DNA of 64,000 nt from Diadema setosum (taxonomy: Eukaryota > Echinodermata > Echinoidea > Diadematoida > Diadematidae), in contig NC_092706.1 in the NCBI RefSeq assembly GCF_964275005.1, positions 24,604,442 through 24,668,441 of the forward strand. Direction: 5' to 3'. The position numbers and the translations under genes are program-made. Positions 46,609 through 58,554 of the stretch are shown here, one piece after another. The notes under the pieces were generated by a model. That model did not search any database and was not told the origin of the DNA. It saw only the letters and a program-made list of their open reading frames with translations. The stretch's first letter is position 1; every line of letters starts with the position of its first letter.

Positions 46609-46860
46609 TGTCCTCAACATTCTGTTCCTCCTTCCCCTTCCCCCGTCTGCACTCCTTTCAGCATCTTTCATTTTTTTCCTATACATCACATTTTTCTTCT
46701 CATTCTCTTCTCCATCCTCCCTTTTCAACTTCTTCCTCTTCTCTTTCTCCTCCTCTTTATCTCCTCCTCAATCTCACCTTCTTCAACCTCCTCCCTCTCC
46801 TCTTCCTTTCACCATCACTCTCTCCTTTATAATATCCACTTTCTCTTCCTCAACATTGTC
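46609..46860. repeat. Polypyrimidine low-complexity tract
   Basis: CT-rich on the plus strand with no fixed period; Ser/Pro/Leu/Phe frames across it are artefacts. Confidence 0.7.
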
Positions 46861-46879
46861 ATGCTTGTTCCCCTCTTCC

Positions 46880-47122
46880 TGGCATAGTCACTGATAGTGG
46901 ATAAGACTCCCGACTCCCTATCGGAGGACCCGAGTTCGAATCCAGCCCAGTGTTTACGTCCTTGGACAAGATGTCTAACCCACCATGTCCCTTTCGACCC
47001 AGGCGTATAATAAGCGTGATAAGTGGGTACCTGGCAACTCTAGAGTAATAACAATGGCAGGGCCCTCTGGTATAGAGTAGTAGCAACACTGAAGAGGTTA
47101 CCCTGGGTAAATATGACAATAA
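46880..47122 (+). mobile_element. tRNA-derived SINE
   Basis: A tRNA-like head with an A-box region (GGCATAGTCACTGATAGTGG) and a consensus B box GAGTTCGAATCC (46932-46943) is followed by an unrelated body with CCTTGGACAAGATGTCTAACC and AAGTGGGTACCTGGC. That is the usual layout of a tRNA-derived SINE, transcribed by RNA polymerase III. The tail is short and AT-rich. The family is not named here. Confidence 0.75.
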
Positions 47123-47144
47123 TTAGGTGACGCAGCATGTCCAT

Positions 47145-47481
47145 GATTAATTTCAAGGCAGTAGCATTATCCTTTCAAAAGTTATTAGACTTGAAAGTGA
47201 AGAGTGTGCAAAGGATTTCGAGAAACGAAAAGGGGCCTCTAAGACATACGTGATTATTCTGCTCTCCTCCAAAAAAGGGTTGTAGAAAAAATGCTGAAAA
47301 CACACTTTCTCTTTCATGTTGTGATCCCATACAAAAGAATAATGTAGGACAAGAGTAGCTCTTTCAGATAATATGACAAACTCAACATTGACTTGGTTGA
47401 CCCATTTCACCTTTTTTTTTAAGTCCTCACGTAAAATCAAAGTGTGCGACTTTTTGTTTGTTTTGTGATGCACGGCCACAT
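47145..47481 (-). mobile_element. Dispersed repeat family D, copy 2 (truncated)
   Basis: Reverse-oriented copy of the 2777-3210 element, with its outer end (TATGTGGCCGTGCATCACAA in complement) at 47481 and the other end missing. It shares GTGAAATGGGTCAACCAAGT and GGGATCA-CAACATGAA-type blocks with copy 1. A long palindromic microsatellite begins at its terminus. Confidence 0.7.
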
Positions 47482-47486
47482 ATAAT

Positions 47487-47640
<154 letters not shown>

Positions 47641-50600
47641 ACTATTTCCTTTGTATACTCCTTATTCTCTTCCTCCTTCTCTTCATATTCCTTCATCACC
47701 ATCTTCCTCACCCTCACTTGTCCTCTATCTTGTCCTTTATCTATTCTTTCTTTTTTTTTCTTCAATCCAACATTCGCTTTTCTATTCCTTTTCTCCAATA
47801 AGTGCATTTTTTACGTTTTCAGTCATTTTCTTCTTTTCTGTTTATTGTCAATATTTCTCTATAATAAATTCGATTATGTGAAGAACATTTTTCTTTTCGG
47901 CTTCATGATTATTTTACCAAACATTCTCCTTGTTACTAGGGATACCATTGTGCGTTGCCCGTCACGACAGTTTTGTAATACACTTCCAATGTTCATTTAA
48001 TCACAGGAAGAACAAAAAACCGACAAACCATTGAACTATTGAATGCAGGCAAGATACATTCAGAAAGAAAAGAGAAAGAGAAAACAAACTCGTTTTCAAG
48101 TTCATATTTCTTATTGAATATTCGACTGAAAATTAATGTATTAATTAATGTATTATACATCAAATACAATGGAATTTCAACTGGCTACCAACCTGGAAGG
48201 GCAATGAAAAGGGAAACTGTATGCATAAACACATTCGTTTTGTCCTCTAAGGCACAGAGGTAAAAATTGCAAAAATGAACAAGTTGTCATTCTTGCGTAA
48301 GTACTCTTCCATATAGCAATGAAAACAATCCACATTTTGAATTGACACGAAAAGAAGCAGGAATAAACTTGAAAAATACAACTATGATCTCCAAAATGTC
48401 CTTGTAGCCCCAGGCCAAAGGCTATAAGTAATGGAATGAAAATGAAAAAGCTTCTGTCAAATCCAAATTGAAATGACCTTACTGGAGATGAAGCAACACC
48501 TTCATTAACCAAAAATGGTAGAAATTTGAATTAGTTCAAAAAAAGAAGATTGAAAATATATGGTTCTTGAATTTGTCTCATGACTTCTTAAATTCCTAAA
48601 TTAAAAGGATAATTAAGAAAGTTTTGTCAACGTAATCGCCTTTGTGGCTTTATTCCCTATGTCATTTGAAGTTTGAGTTGAGAGAAAATTCTTAGTAACC
48701 CTCTTAAGTTTCCAACTTTGTTTTTGTTTGAGGGTATAAAGAGATATAATATGAGGATGAAAACATTATATTATATTGTCATTTCATTCATGTCTCTCAC
48801 TGTGTTAAATTGGTCTTTTGTATTGTTATTTTGTATCATTCACTTGCAAGTGAATGATAAAATGTCAATTTTTACAATGTTTACTTTTGTGCCGTAAAGA
48901 ACAAGAACGAATGTGTTCACTCATGCGTGAAGTTTCCCTTTGTAACGACCTGCAAGGTTGAGATTCAGGTATGTAATACATTATTTTTTTTTCCTCAAAA
49001 TCTTCCATGAAAAAACATGAACTGAAAAAAGTGTTCACTTTCTTTTTCTTGCTTAGTGTAAAAAGATTAAACGATAGCTACTCGACATGTTTCATGCTTA
49101 TTTCAGTGAGAATGAAATTGAAAAGTGAGTTTAACTTTCACTCTGTAATAATGGACTAATTGCAGAGTTTATCAGAATGGCCTCCCTGTTTGATGAAACC
49201 ATACAATATCTAATCATTACCCTGAGTTCACCCTTTTAGTTTGGGGGTCTGTTGGATAGGATTATAATGATTCATGTGAAACTGCCTTTATTGATAAAAC
49301 GCAAGCGGGAAAGCCCACGGCCACTATTACGACTTCGCGTTGTATGATCACTTCTGTTGTTGTTGTAGTTGATGCTGTTGTTATTTTTCGCTTGATACCC
49401 GATAACTTAAACGGCTTTCTCTACCTGGTTTTCTATGAGTTCAGCGGTGTAAACTGATATAGGAAAATCATATGAAAATTGTGTTTGTACTCTTAGTATT
49501 CATGTATGTATGTATGTATGTATGTGTGTGTATAGGTCCTATTAACTACCAAGAGTTGTATCTACATGTACACCCATATTATAGTTTTATATATTATATA
49601 TATAATGTATATACAAGTATATGATTATATGCATATGTATACTCAAAATAGGGCATGTTCCTCGTTTGAATGTTTCTCGAGAGGATGATGTCACTTTTGA
49701 AGGCGATGCATTGAACAGAAGTCTGGGATAGATTTCTTACTTCTTTCATTGGCAGTGACAATGATACAATTGTGAAAATGTGCTCATTTCCACGAAGAAT
49801 GGAAATTATTACTGTTACTTGTTTTGATAACAAAACACTCTCAGTATTTCGATGACTTATACTCAAAAGACAAGGGTTAAGTCGAAAAACCATAAACGCA
49901 TCTCCATCATGTTTCGTTTGAATTGCTCCTATCTCCCTTGTTGCTCGGCATCACATGTACACACAGTGCACATCACCTCCACTGCCTTAATATTATCCTC
50001 ATCCTCGACACACAGTGGTTTCGGTCAAGATCAATGATTACACTCTGTGCCCACGATAAAGACTTTAATGCAAAGAGGGTTTTTTGACATAGAAGAGCGG
50101 AGTTTGACAAACGCTGGTCTCCGGTTCGTATACCATCAGGATAACAGCTAGAACATCGCAGAGATCCACCACCGTCGACGCATATATTCATGAGGCGTTA
50201 CAGGACGATAATGAAAGGGGTGTATCACTCGAGCACGTACTGCGAGCTCCCACTTTGTCGTAGACTCTTCATAGACTGCCGTGTCCTTGTCTTAACATTC
50301 CTCCGTCCTCTTCTATCAACTTGTCGTATTTTTCCATGTCTAGATTCTTTAGTTCTCTATTATTACCTCTCTACATCCCTCCATCTCTCTATCTCTCAGC
50401 CTCTGTCTCTTTTTGTTAGTCTTTTCTTCCCTTCTCTGTTCTTCTATTTGCTGTGCTCTCGGTCTCTGTTAACTCCGTTCTGTGTTTCGTATATAACGCG
50501 TGGAAATTGATTGAATTACAAACGAATCTCGTGACGTGTTAATCTCGTTATGGAAAAGTCAGCGAGAGCGTTGCCGGAATTGCCCGGCCTCACCAAATGC

Positions 50601-50725
50601 GTCGTATTTTAATCGGAACTGCCGACATGAGTCTAAGAAGTGACACCTACCTCCCCCTAACCTAGCATTCCCCCCCCCCCCCCAAAAAAAAAAAAGAGAA
50701 AAACGAAGTTGAATTCGTTGAATTC
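47641..50725. other. Noncoding stretch, nothing recognised
   Basis: A CT-rich start (47640-47880), then ordinary AT-rich DNA and a TATG run (49501-49525). A tRNA-like motif GGTCTCCGGTTCGTATACC at about 50117-50135 may be a SINE relic. No supported gene. Confidence 0.45.
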
Positions 50726-50730
50726 AATGC

Positions 50731-50865
50731 AATGCAATTCAATTCAATTCAATTCAATTCAATTCAATTCAATTCAATTCAATTCAATTCAGTTCAGTTC
50801 AGTTCAATTCAATTCAATTCAATTCAATTCAATTCAATTCAATTCAATTCAATCCAATTTAATTC
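50731..50865. repeat. (AATTC)n pentanucleotide microsatellite
   Basis: About 25 AATTC units with three AGTTC variants in the middle. Confidence 0.95.
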
Positions 50866-50869
50866 AAAT

Positions 50870-52950
50870 GATTTTAACATACGCAATAGAACAGGGTTAA
50901 CATAAGAAATAGAAAATAATGGACCAACGCGGATACCGTTGTGTTAGCGAGCAAAGTGTAATGTCAGCGCCCGTATTTTCAAAGTCAAATTTGAATGTGA
51001 TTGACACTGTTTTACAGCAAGAAGACGGTCAAACGGGTCTTCCAATTACGTCAACATGGCATCATTCCTATCATGTTGATATAAATATATGTATATTATA
51101 CATCGCAGCATGTGTGTTTATGCTTGTATAATTGATGAGGTAATATAATGACCCACACGTCTCAGGCCCGATTTAGAAACAAGCCTTGATTCATGGTATT
51201 TTTACCGATTTATTTCATTGCAACTATACCTTAGACATTGTAATGCGGATGTTATTTCTGGTATTATCAGCCGAACGCCAATCTTTGTTTTTTTTTTTTC
51301 TAGTCCTTTCACAGAGAGAGACTTTTGAGAGAGAGAGAGAGAGGGGGGGGGGAGATAGAAGAGAGAGGGAGAAAGAAATATATATTCATTATTCTGAGAT
51401 GATCGATGCTATAAAAAAAAAAAAAATCATGATGACGTTATCAGCTAGTCAGCATCACCCACATACTGCTGCTTTTGATGATACGCTATTATACAATACG
51501 TGCATTATTACGTTTTTTTTTTTTTCCGAGTCTGACATCAACATGATTATGACGTGTAATACGATGACTGGATTAAAGGAAATGTTGTGTTGCTTTCTGT
51601 ACGACCTTAATCAAAGGGGAAAAATAGATTAAAAAAAAAACCTTCCACATATTATGCTTGTTGTAATTTTTCCTATCTACCTCCGTACGTTCTGAATAAT
51701 ACCTAGCTTGCCGCTCAAATCAACAGACGACAATATTACCAGGTGTCTGTTGATATCTAGTCTCCCTCGTACAGCCTTTTCGTTGCTGATATGACTCACT
51801 TGTTTTCACTGGGATCGTGCGAGTGGCCCTATTTACAGAATTGAGAAAGGAAAAGAATACACCGATCTTGACATTACCGAGAGAAAAAATGAAAGTGCAG
51901 CCAAACCAAAGGAGGAGAGCGCTACAATCAGACAGATTGACACAAAGTAAAACACAGGCAAGAAGGCAGTATTACCAGGTGTCCGTTGTTGGTGTCTCAT
52001 GTGGGTAGCACTTTTTAATTCTGCTGTTACCCCTCCTTGGTTGCATAGCGAACTTGGGAAGCGAAATACTGATTGTTCAAGAACACGCAGCGGAAGAACA
52101 GTAGAAAACGTAAGTTTAGGGCGCCGCATCTATTGTTCATCTCCTTTGAATTAGCAGTTTAAACCGCAACCTTTGTAATCGTATACACAGTGCGATATTG
52201 CTGGCACACTGTAATGAAACAAACAAATGCATTTGTGCGTGCGTGCTCGCGCACACGCACACGCACACACATACACACACACACGTAAAAAAAAGATAAC
52301 AATGTCATTTATATAATAATGACTATTGTATAATCAAAAAGGCATACGTGCTTGGGGTGGAGTCGTGGAGAGTTGTATTGTTTTTGTAGTTTTGTTTTCG
52401 TTTAACAAAAGTCATGAACTGCAGTACAGCAGTCGCTAGAGAGTGGAAAGAGGTTGTTCGTCAGTAATTCGTGATGTTATTTTATAAAGGCAGGCGCCAC
52501 AAAACAAAGACTCCTTACTACAGAAGCCAAGTAATCTATCGCAAAACAATGGTGCAAATTATTGAACGCATTCTCTGTGGATTGACACTTAATATTTTGT
52601 TTATTTGTTCTTATAATGTAAATTAACTTCACAATAGTTTGAAAGAAAATCAAACAAAACAGGGAAATTTTGATGAAATGGGACAAAAATCATGCAAATA
52701 AACTCCTGTGATGGTATGACGATTTGAACAAGGTTCAACCATAGATATTCCTTAGTTCATTATATCTCTGCGTTTCTACCACATTATTTGGTCAGCTGGG
52801 TAGAGATATCTTTGTGAAACAGAACAAAGTATTTTTTTTTTCTTCTCGGACTGGGAGACCACCAGGAAAAGTTCAGCATACGTACTGCTACGTATTAATG
52901 TATCCGCTCACCAATTTTTCGGCCCGGTGCGTAGTGGATGACATGTGTAG
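50870..52950. other. Noncoding stretch, nothing recognised
   Basis: GA-rich run with G run (51328-51375), A and T homopolymers, and a CA tract at 52250-52285. No gene. Confidence 0.5.
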
Positions 52951-52954
52951 GGAT

Positions 52955-53080
52955 TAATGTTCGTTATATCGTGAGGATTGATGGGTCTTGTCATTGGCCA
53001 GAACTGACGTCAGCGGGAGAAAATCACGTGATGGTTTGACGAGTGAAAGATTGGCGGGAGTTTCGGAGAGAAGATGAAAT
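52955..53080. promoter_or_regulatory. Candidate promoter or enhancer with clustered palindromic sites
   Basis: Within about 100 bp are a CCAAT-type ATTGGCCA, a CRE octamer TGACGTCA (53005-53012), an E-box palindrome TCACGTGA (53024-53031) and an E2F-type TTGGCGGGAG (53051-53060). There is no TATA box or downstream coding exon that I can see. The motifs are seen; function is inferred. Confidence 0.35.
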
Positions 53081-53276
53081 AGGGCAAAAGGTCAACAGTA
53101 CGACTTGTAAGAGATTCCGATTTAAAATCGGAGATAAGACATCTTGCAATTGCCTTTAAAAAAAGATACTTGAGTATCCTTTCACTTAAACATTACTCAT
53201 ATACTGAACAGGTTGCAGAGGAGTGGTCATTATGGTAATACCTTTGTAAAACATGCCTTTGTGTTCATGCTTGATA

Positions 53277-53365
53277 TTCAATTCAATTCAATTCAATTCA
53301 ATTCAGTCAATTCAATTGTTTATTCATTTCCATCAGGAAAAGAATACATGATACAAAGCGGTACA
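53277..53365 (-). mobile_element. Possible LINE 3' end with (AATTG)n tail
   Basis: On the minus strand, CTGATGGAAATGAATAAACA runs into repeated AATTG pentamers, resembling the GGAAATGAAATAAAA end of the LINE at 11190. Only the very end is present. Confidence 0.35.
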
Positions 53366-53433
53366 TGTGTTCCTCTCTGCCCTTCGCTCTACCATGTCTA
53401 CTTCTCTCCCTCTCAATCTCTCTCCATCTCTCA

Positions 53434-53435
<2 letters not shown>

Positions 53436-53468
<33 letters not shown>

Positions 53469-53481
53469 TCTGTCTATCTTA

Positions 53482-53543
<62 letters not shown>

Positions 53544-53694
53544 ATATCTATCTTATATCTATCTTTCTATCTATCTATCGATCTATCTACCTACCTTTTT
53601 GTCTATCTTTCTATTTCTCTATCTATCTATCTATCTATCTATTCTATCTATCTATCTATCTATCTATTTATCTATCGGTCTATCCCTGTCTGTC
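53436..53694. repeat. (TATC)n microsatellite
   Basis: Long TATC/TGTC tetramer array with TTATATC interruptions; frames reading Leu-Ser-Ile-Tyr are repeat artefacts. Confidence 0.95.
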
Positions 53695-54099
53695 TTCTGA
53701 CATGTAAACATAACTGAGCAGCGTCAGCGATGCAGCTCCCAGGGGAAATACCACTATGAGCGCTTCTCCGATAATATTCCCCAACGCAAACAAGACACTG
53801 ATGACTTAAGTTTCGCTATGGGAATAGAAAAGTTCATCGCGACCAGCAGATCCCATTTCCAGTGACACCAGACTGCTTAATTCTCTTGCATTCTAAGGGC
53901 GTACAGCAATAATGCGATTTCGTTTAATTGTGTTTCTGCTTTCCTTCATAATAATTATTATAGCCTGCTGAGTGACAGTGGCAGGCACAAGTTCTCTGAC
54001 TTTGAGTGTCCTTCAAAAATATCCATAGGTCTATCATGAATTGATCCCAAGCTCAGCAATCGCATCACGTCCATCACTGATTTTTTTTTTTATTTTTTT

Positions 54100-54320
54100 T
54101 TTGATCGGTTTGTGTGACGGCCACTTTGCCACGCCAGGTGGCCGGCGATTGACCAGCACCGAAACCACTTTTGGAAGCACAGCTTTCATCCTCGCCTAGA
54201 CATCCTCGCATGGAGCTTGGTGGTGGCTGAAATCAATCGATTACCGCCGCACGGAGTTATCGGCGCAAAAAGTGTTTACATTTAATTGGCAACTTATCAG
54301 AGGGCGATTTCACCATCTGA
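54100..54320. promoter_or_regulatory. Candidate cis-regulatory module
   Basis: A CpG-containing patch with dense potential factor sites, including ATCAATCGATTA, TTAATTGG, ACTTATCAG (GATA type) and CCAGGTGG (E-box type). There is no coding frame. Sequence composition suggests conserved noncoding DNA; this is inference. Confidence 0.25.
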
Positions 54321-54589
54321 CAGTTTTTCTCTAATCATGTTATCCATTATCATCTACTTTAGGAATCAAACGATCTATTGCTTAACTTCATTCGCTGTGA
54401 TTTGAATATACTTTGAGAGGCGAAACTTTTATTGTGTTCAATCAAAATGCAGAGTTTTTGACACCAAGTACAAGAATATCATACGACTGGTTCACTTCTT
54501 TCAAGATCTATTTCTATTTGATTTTAATGAAATACATTACGTCACAAGTTATCTACTGGACAGTGCATAAATCTTTGATGTAATCTGGA

Positions 54590-54975
54590 GGCCTCAAATT
54601 TATGTCTTGTTTAGGCGGGAGTCAAAACTGTTATCGCACGCAATTGGATGCCCCTATCGTCTGCCGGGAGCGAATGCAGCGCGCTAGGCTTTTGCATCAA
54701 GTGTGGCGAGCCCCGATCGAGAACTTGGCACAAGCATACATAATAAAAAGCATGTCAAGCAAGCAAGAATTAAAGCAGGAGAAACTTATCGCGTGCTTCT
54801 TTGCAGAAATGTTTTCATTATCATCCGCGGGTAAAGCGCGGGGAGACACGAGGCGAGCAGGCCGCGCAGCGCCCGCCTCCATACCCTCTCTCTAGCGGTT
54901 GTCAAACGGCGGACAAATAAACATTATTTATCGCCGGAGCAGGTCCCGTCCCTCATCCATAAGATAATGCGATCA
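54590..54975. promoter_or_regulatory. CpG-rich candidate regulatory island
   Basis: High CpG content with CGCACGCAATTGG, AAATAAACATTATTTATCGCC (a forkhead-type core is present) and GATAATGCGATCAGC. The 97-codon frame at 54602-54895 has no family signature. A single exon cannot be ruled out. Confidence 0.25.
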
Positions 54976-55099
54976 GCATCGGACACACCAGCTCTCTTCA
55001 AGTTCAAGTCACCGCCCTTCCCTCGGCCGTGGACTTTAAAGGAACGTGACTCTTCCGATTGCTGATCTATCATCTAACTCATCAGAGTTTATAAACCTG

Positions 55100-57330
55100 T
55101 TGAAGTGAGAAGATAATGACATTTCTACTGATTTTTTTCATGCATACTCTGTTACAAAAACACAAGTTGTATAAATAATCATCTGCTATAATAAGCGTAA
55201 TATTTACCTTTTTTCTAAACGGTAACTAAACGTTGTAATACTAGAGTATGATTCATTATGAATTCGTAGAAAAGAAACCGAACAAGGAAACACCATCGCA
55301 AACAAACACATGCACACACACACACACACACAAAAAAAAAAAACAGGTAGCCTCTCTTTGGGTCTTGCCTGAAATGTTCGTCTCGGATAATGTGTGTAAT
55401 CCACAGTGACCCTCTTCATTAAAGCCAAGTGTTCACGAATGGGTACATGCCAATGCTGGGGAATCGTCATATCCCCCAAGACTTGGCTACCCTGGATGAA
55501 AAAGGACATGTTTTCATTATGTTGGTATCACTTTTGTTGTTGTCGCTGTGGTTGCTGCTTCTGCTTTCCCGTTGCTCCGATATGTCGCGGAGTGCCTTTT
55601 TAAAGTTGTCGTTAAGTGGCTCGTTTCGCTGACTCTTGGTTCTCAGTACGACCCAACGGGGATCAGCGGGGCGAGCAAATAAGCACACCGCATAAATGTA
55701 TGCTTATCACGACACATTAGCGTAAGTGGTGCCTCCTCCCTCCCACCCCCCCCCCCCTCTCTCTCTCTAAGCCAACATCACTCCAGTGACACATCTTTGC
55801 AAAATACAAAATTTTAGGCATAACGAAATATGTGGGCTCTTTCGCTGCTTACATGTATAGAGTCAGATAACGCTTGTTGGCTTCAAATGAACGTAAAATT
55901 CAAGGGTGTCATAAATCACTTTATCCATGTAGACTTATTTCAAATCTGTTATCCCACAGTCTATATCGTTTAACCACAGCAGTGCCAAAATATGCGGTCT
56001 CTGCGAAACGTGCAAAACTCTATTGTGTACATCTACGAATAATTATGTACTCGAATTGCTCATTTCTGTACTGACGTGTCCTCACTTCTTCTAGAAATCG
56101 ATACTTTTTAGGATTGTATTTCTTGTCTTCATTCACTTAGTGGTCAAAACGTTAACTGTGTACTCCTAGTTGCACACGAGTTGTGTAACGTAGTGTATTT
56201 TTGTTTTGATTTTTGTTTTCTCAAAGCAGTCTCTTACCAAGTTTATGCTTGTACACCGATGACATTAGTAACATTAAAAGTCTCTATCTCAAGCGCTAAT
56301 TGAAATTCGAAGCAGTTTAGTCTATCAGTATAAAGTTCATGTAAAATGCGTCAGCTCCAAATGGTCATCATCCACAATAATGACTATAATGGCACAATAT
56401 CGATGCAGGAGTGACATGCTTCATCCAGTTTTATGAAAATCAATATATGAAGTTGTTGACTTTTGTCTCACGATTTATAGAAAGTAAAAAAAAAGCATAT
56501 ACCGGCAGTTGTAGAGAAGGTATGTGTGCAATATATCTTGTATTTCGTTACTGTAAAAATGCTGCTCCTCGGGGACCAGCAGAAATGGAAAAGGGGGGGG
56601 GGGTGGGGGTTGTGGATTGAATAAGTAAAATAAAAATGCTGGATGTGAGTTCAGATAATCCAGAACATATTATTAGTATATGTTTATGTATAGACAAACG
56701 TGATATAATGTACTGGATGAAATACCGGTTGTCATCAGGTCACTAACTCTACATCTACTGAAGATCCTGTACAACGTTCGATGTACATAGAGATTGAAAC
56801 CCATGCCTATCCGCGCCTGCGCTGTCAAAATCAATCAACAAGGTCAATGACCTGATCTCTTGTGTCCGTTACACCCTCCTCTTGTTTGCTGCTGTGTTGT
56901 TGATTTTTTGTTGTTGTGTTGTATGTTGTTTTTTCTGTTTATTCTTTTCTAGTCACATGATGTTGTAAGGGAGAGGGGGTATTTCCACGAATTTATGGAA
57001 ATCAAAGAGCATAAACAGTATTAATATAAGTCAAAGTGCAAGTTTCATCTGTTTTGTTTGTTTGTTTGTTTGTTTGTTTGTTGTTTTACTTAGACAGGTA
57101 ACAGCATTCATATTGTACTAAAATGGAACTCGCGAAATGTAACCTTTTTATCTTTTTAATCTCCTGTACTTCACTGTCGTCGAAAATCCGTCTACTTACC
57201 TCTGGTTTATACAACACAGGTTCAGTCACAACGAAAATGTGTGTACTCCGAAGAGAGTCAAATCTGTTATGAGAAGCTCAAATGAACCAGATAAACTTCA
57301 GATTGCTTTTCACACTCCCGAAGAGACATG
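55100..57330. other. Noncoding stretch, nothing recognised
   Basis: CA tract (55311-55332), C and CT run (55747-55768), G run (56586-56604), GTTT run (57055-57085). No gene. Confidence 0.5.
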
Positions 57331-57399
57331 CGCTGAATAACTGAAGCTGCTATTTTGCTACTCAGCTTGCAGAGAGCGCTGCTGTCTGTTTTAATAGGA

Positions 57400-57610
57400 A
57401 TTCGTGAGGCAATCAGGGAAGCTGCCATTTAGAAAAAGGCAACGCGGCGCTAAAAACTTTGACATCTCTTTTCCATCGCAATCACAAACGACGTTCCAGA
57501 GCTGTGATGACGTCATGAGTCCGTGTTGCCAAACGGCGGAGTCGCTAAAATCAATTTAGATAATTGGCTCCATCCACAGGGTTCTAAGAACTGCTCGCCC
57601 GCAGCGCGAT
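57400..57610. promoter_or_regulatory. CpG-rich candidate regulatory element
   Basis: Contains the palindrome ATGACGTCAT (57507-57516), TTGCCAAACGGCGGA and AATCAATTTAGATAATTGGC. TCAAACGGCGGA near 54901 shares the AAACGGCGGA core. No frame of interest. Confidence 0.3.
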
Positions 57611-57974
57611 ATGGTCGGGTTTTGACATTAAAGGAACTCTTCAACATGCGGTGAACGTCAATGCCCATCTTTGGATGATAATCTTAACTGAGAAACACGA
57701 GCCGAGTCCATAAATGCCGAAGATCAGTGACGTAAACACAAACAAATAAACGAAAACAAACAAACAAACGAACAAACGACTAACTACATAGGATGCCTTC
57801 TCAGTTCTTTGCGACACAATTAGCCTAAATTTGGTGTAACCAATTTTCATAACTTTGAAGAAAAGCGCGGGCATTTTACGGGTGGTCCAATTCATCCGCT
57901 GCTCACCGGGGAGGCGCCACCGGAGTACAGTCATTCAACCACGAATGGCATCGGCCAGCGAATTATGTGCTTTG

Positions 57975-58550
57975 AAGCGTACGCTGATCGGTAACGGTCG
58001 ACTTTAGTCTTCATTCTTCGACTGTGGGTGTACTAACATAGAGATCAGTGATAAAACAATAGGTAATTCTCGAATATCTGGTATCGTATATCGAATCGAA
58101 TATCGTATATCTGGTAATCTAATTTTCAGTGGGCTTCCAGACCTCTTCCACTTTATTATCTTTTGTATCCAGACTTCTTCCACTTTGTTATCTTTTGTAT
58201 CTACGATGATTCGATTCCATCAATGTTCTTTTCCAGAGGGGCCCACACACTACAAGCTCTGTCTTTTTAGTGGGTCCCTCCATTTTTCGCACGGTATACA
58301 TGTACTTCACTTCGATCACTTCTGTTGCTCTTTTTACTATACAATGTATGATTACTATAGGTCCTCAATTATTGTACAGTCTATTCATTTCACTATGTTC
58401 TATTTACCTTGTTCTCTGTTATCAAAAGAAGTGAAACATATGTTATGTCGAAAAATGAAATAAAAAAAGATATCAAATATATGGGAACCGGGCCAACCTT
58501 ACCACTCCCTGGTATCCCCTTCCTACTGTCCTTACGGTCCGGGTCCTTAA
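57975..58550. mobile_element. Dispersed repeat family E, copy 1, probably split by a LINE 3' end
   Basis: GAAGCGTAC and GGTAACGGTCGACT (57975-58005), then CTTCG, GTGTACT, ACATAGAGATCAGTGAT, match 62040-62115. The sequence CCTGGTATCCCC near 58508 matches ATGGTATCCCC near 62162. The LINE end at 58233-58470 lies between the two matched parts. Confidence 0.45.
58233..58470 (+). mobile_element. Non-LTR retrotransposon 3' end with hairpin (CR1/L2-like)
   Basis: Stem GAGGGGCCCAC / GTGGGTCCCTC (58236-58246 with 58270-58280, one G-U wobble) encloses the loop CTACAAGCTCTGTCTTTTTA. It ends in AAAATGAAATAAAAAAAG. The same loop, with a different but still paired stem, is at 11218-11261. 5' truncated, no coding sequence. 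Confidence 0.6.
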
Positions 58551-58554
58551 AGTT

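Noticed and set aside
50085-50140. Possible SINE or tRNA fragment around CCGGTTCGTATACC
   Set aside because: The B box is imperfect, no A box is placed correctly, and the match is too short.
53213-53717. Three overlapping frames of 111-164 codons
   Set aside because: All read the TATC microsatellite; there is no non-repeat coding sequence.
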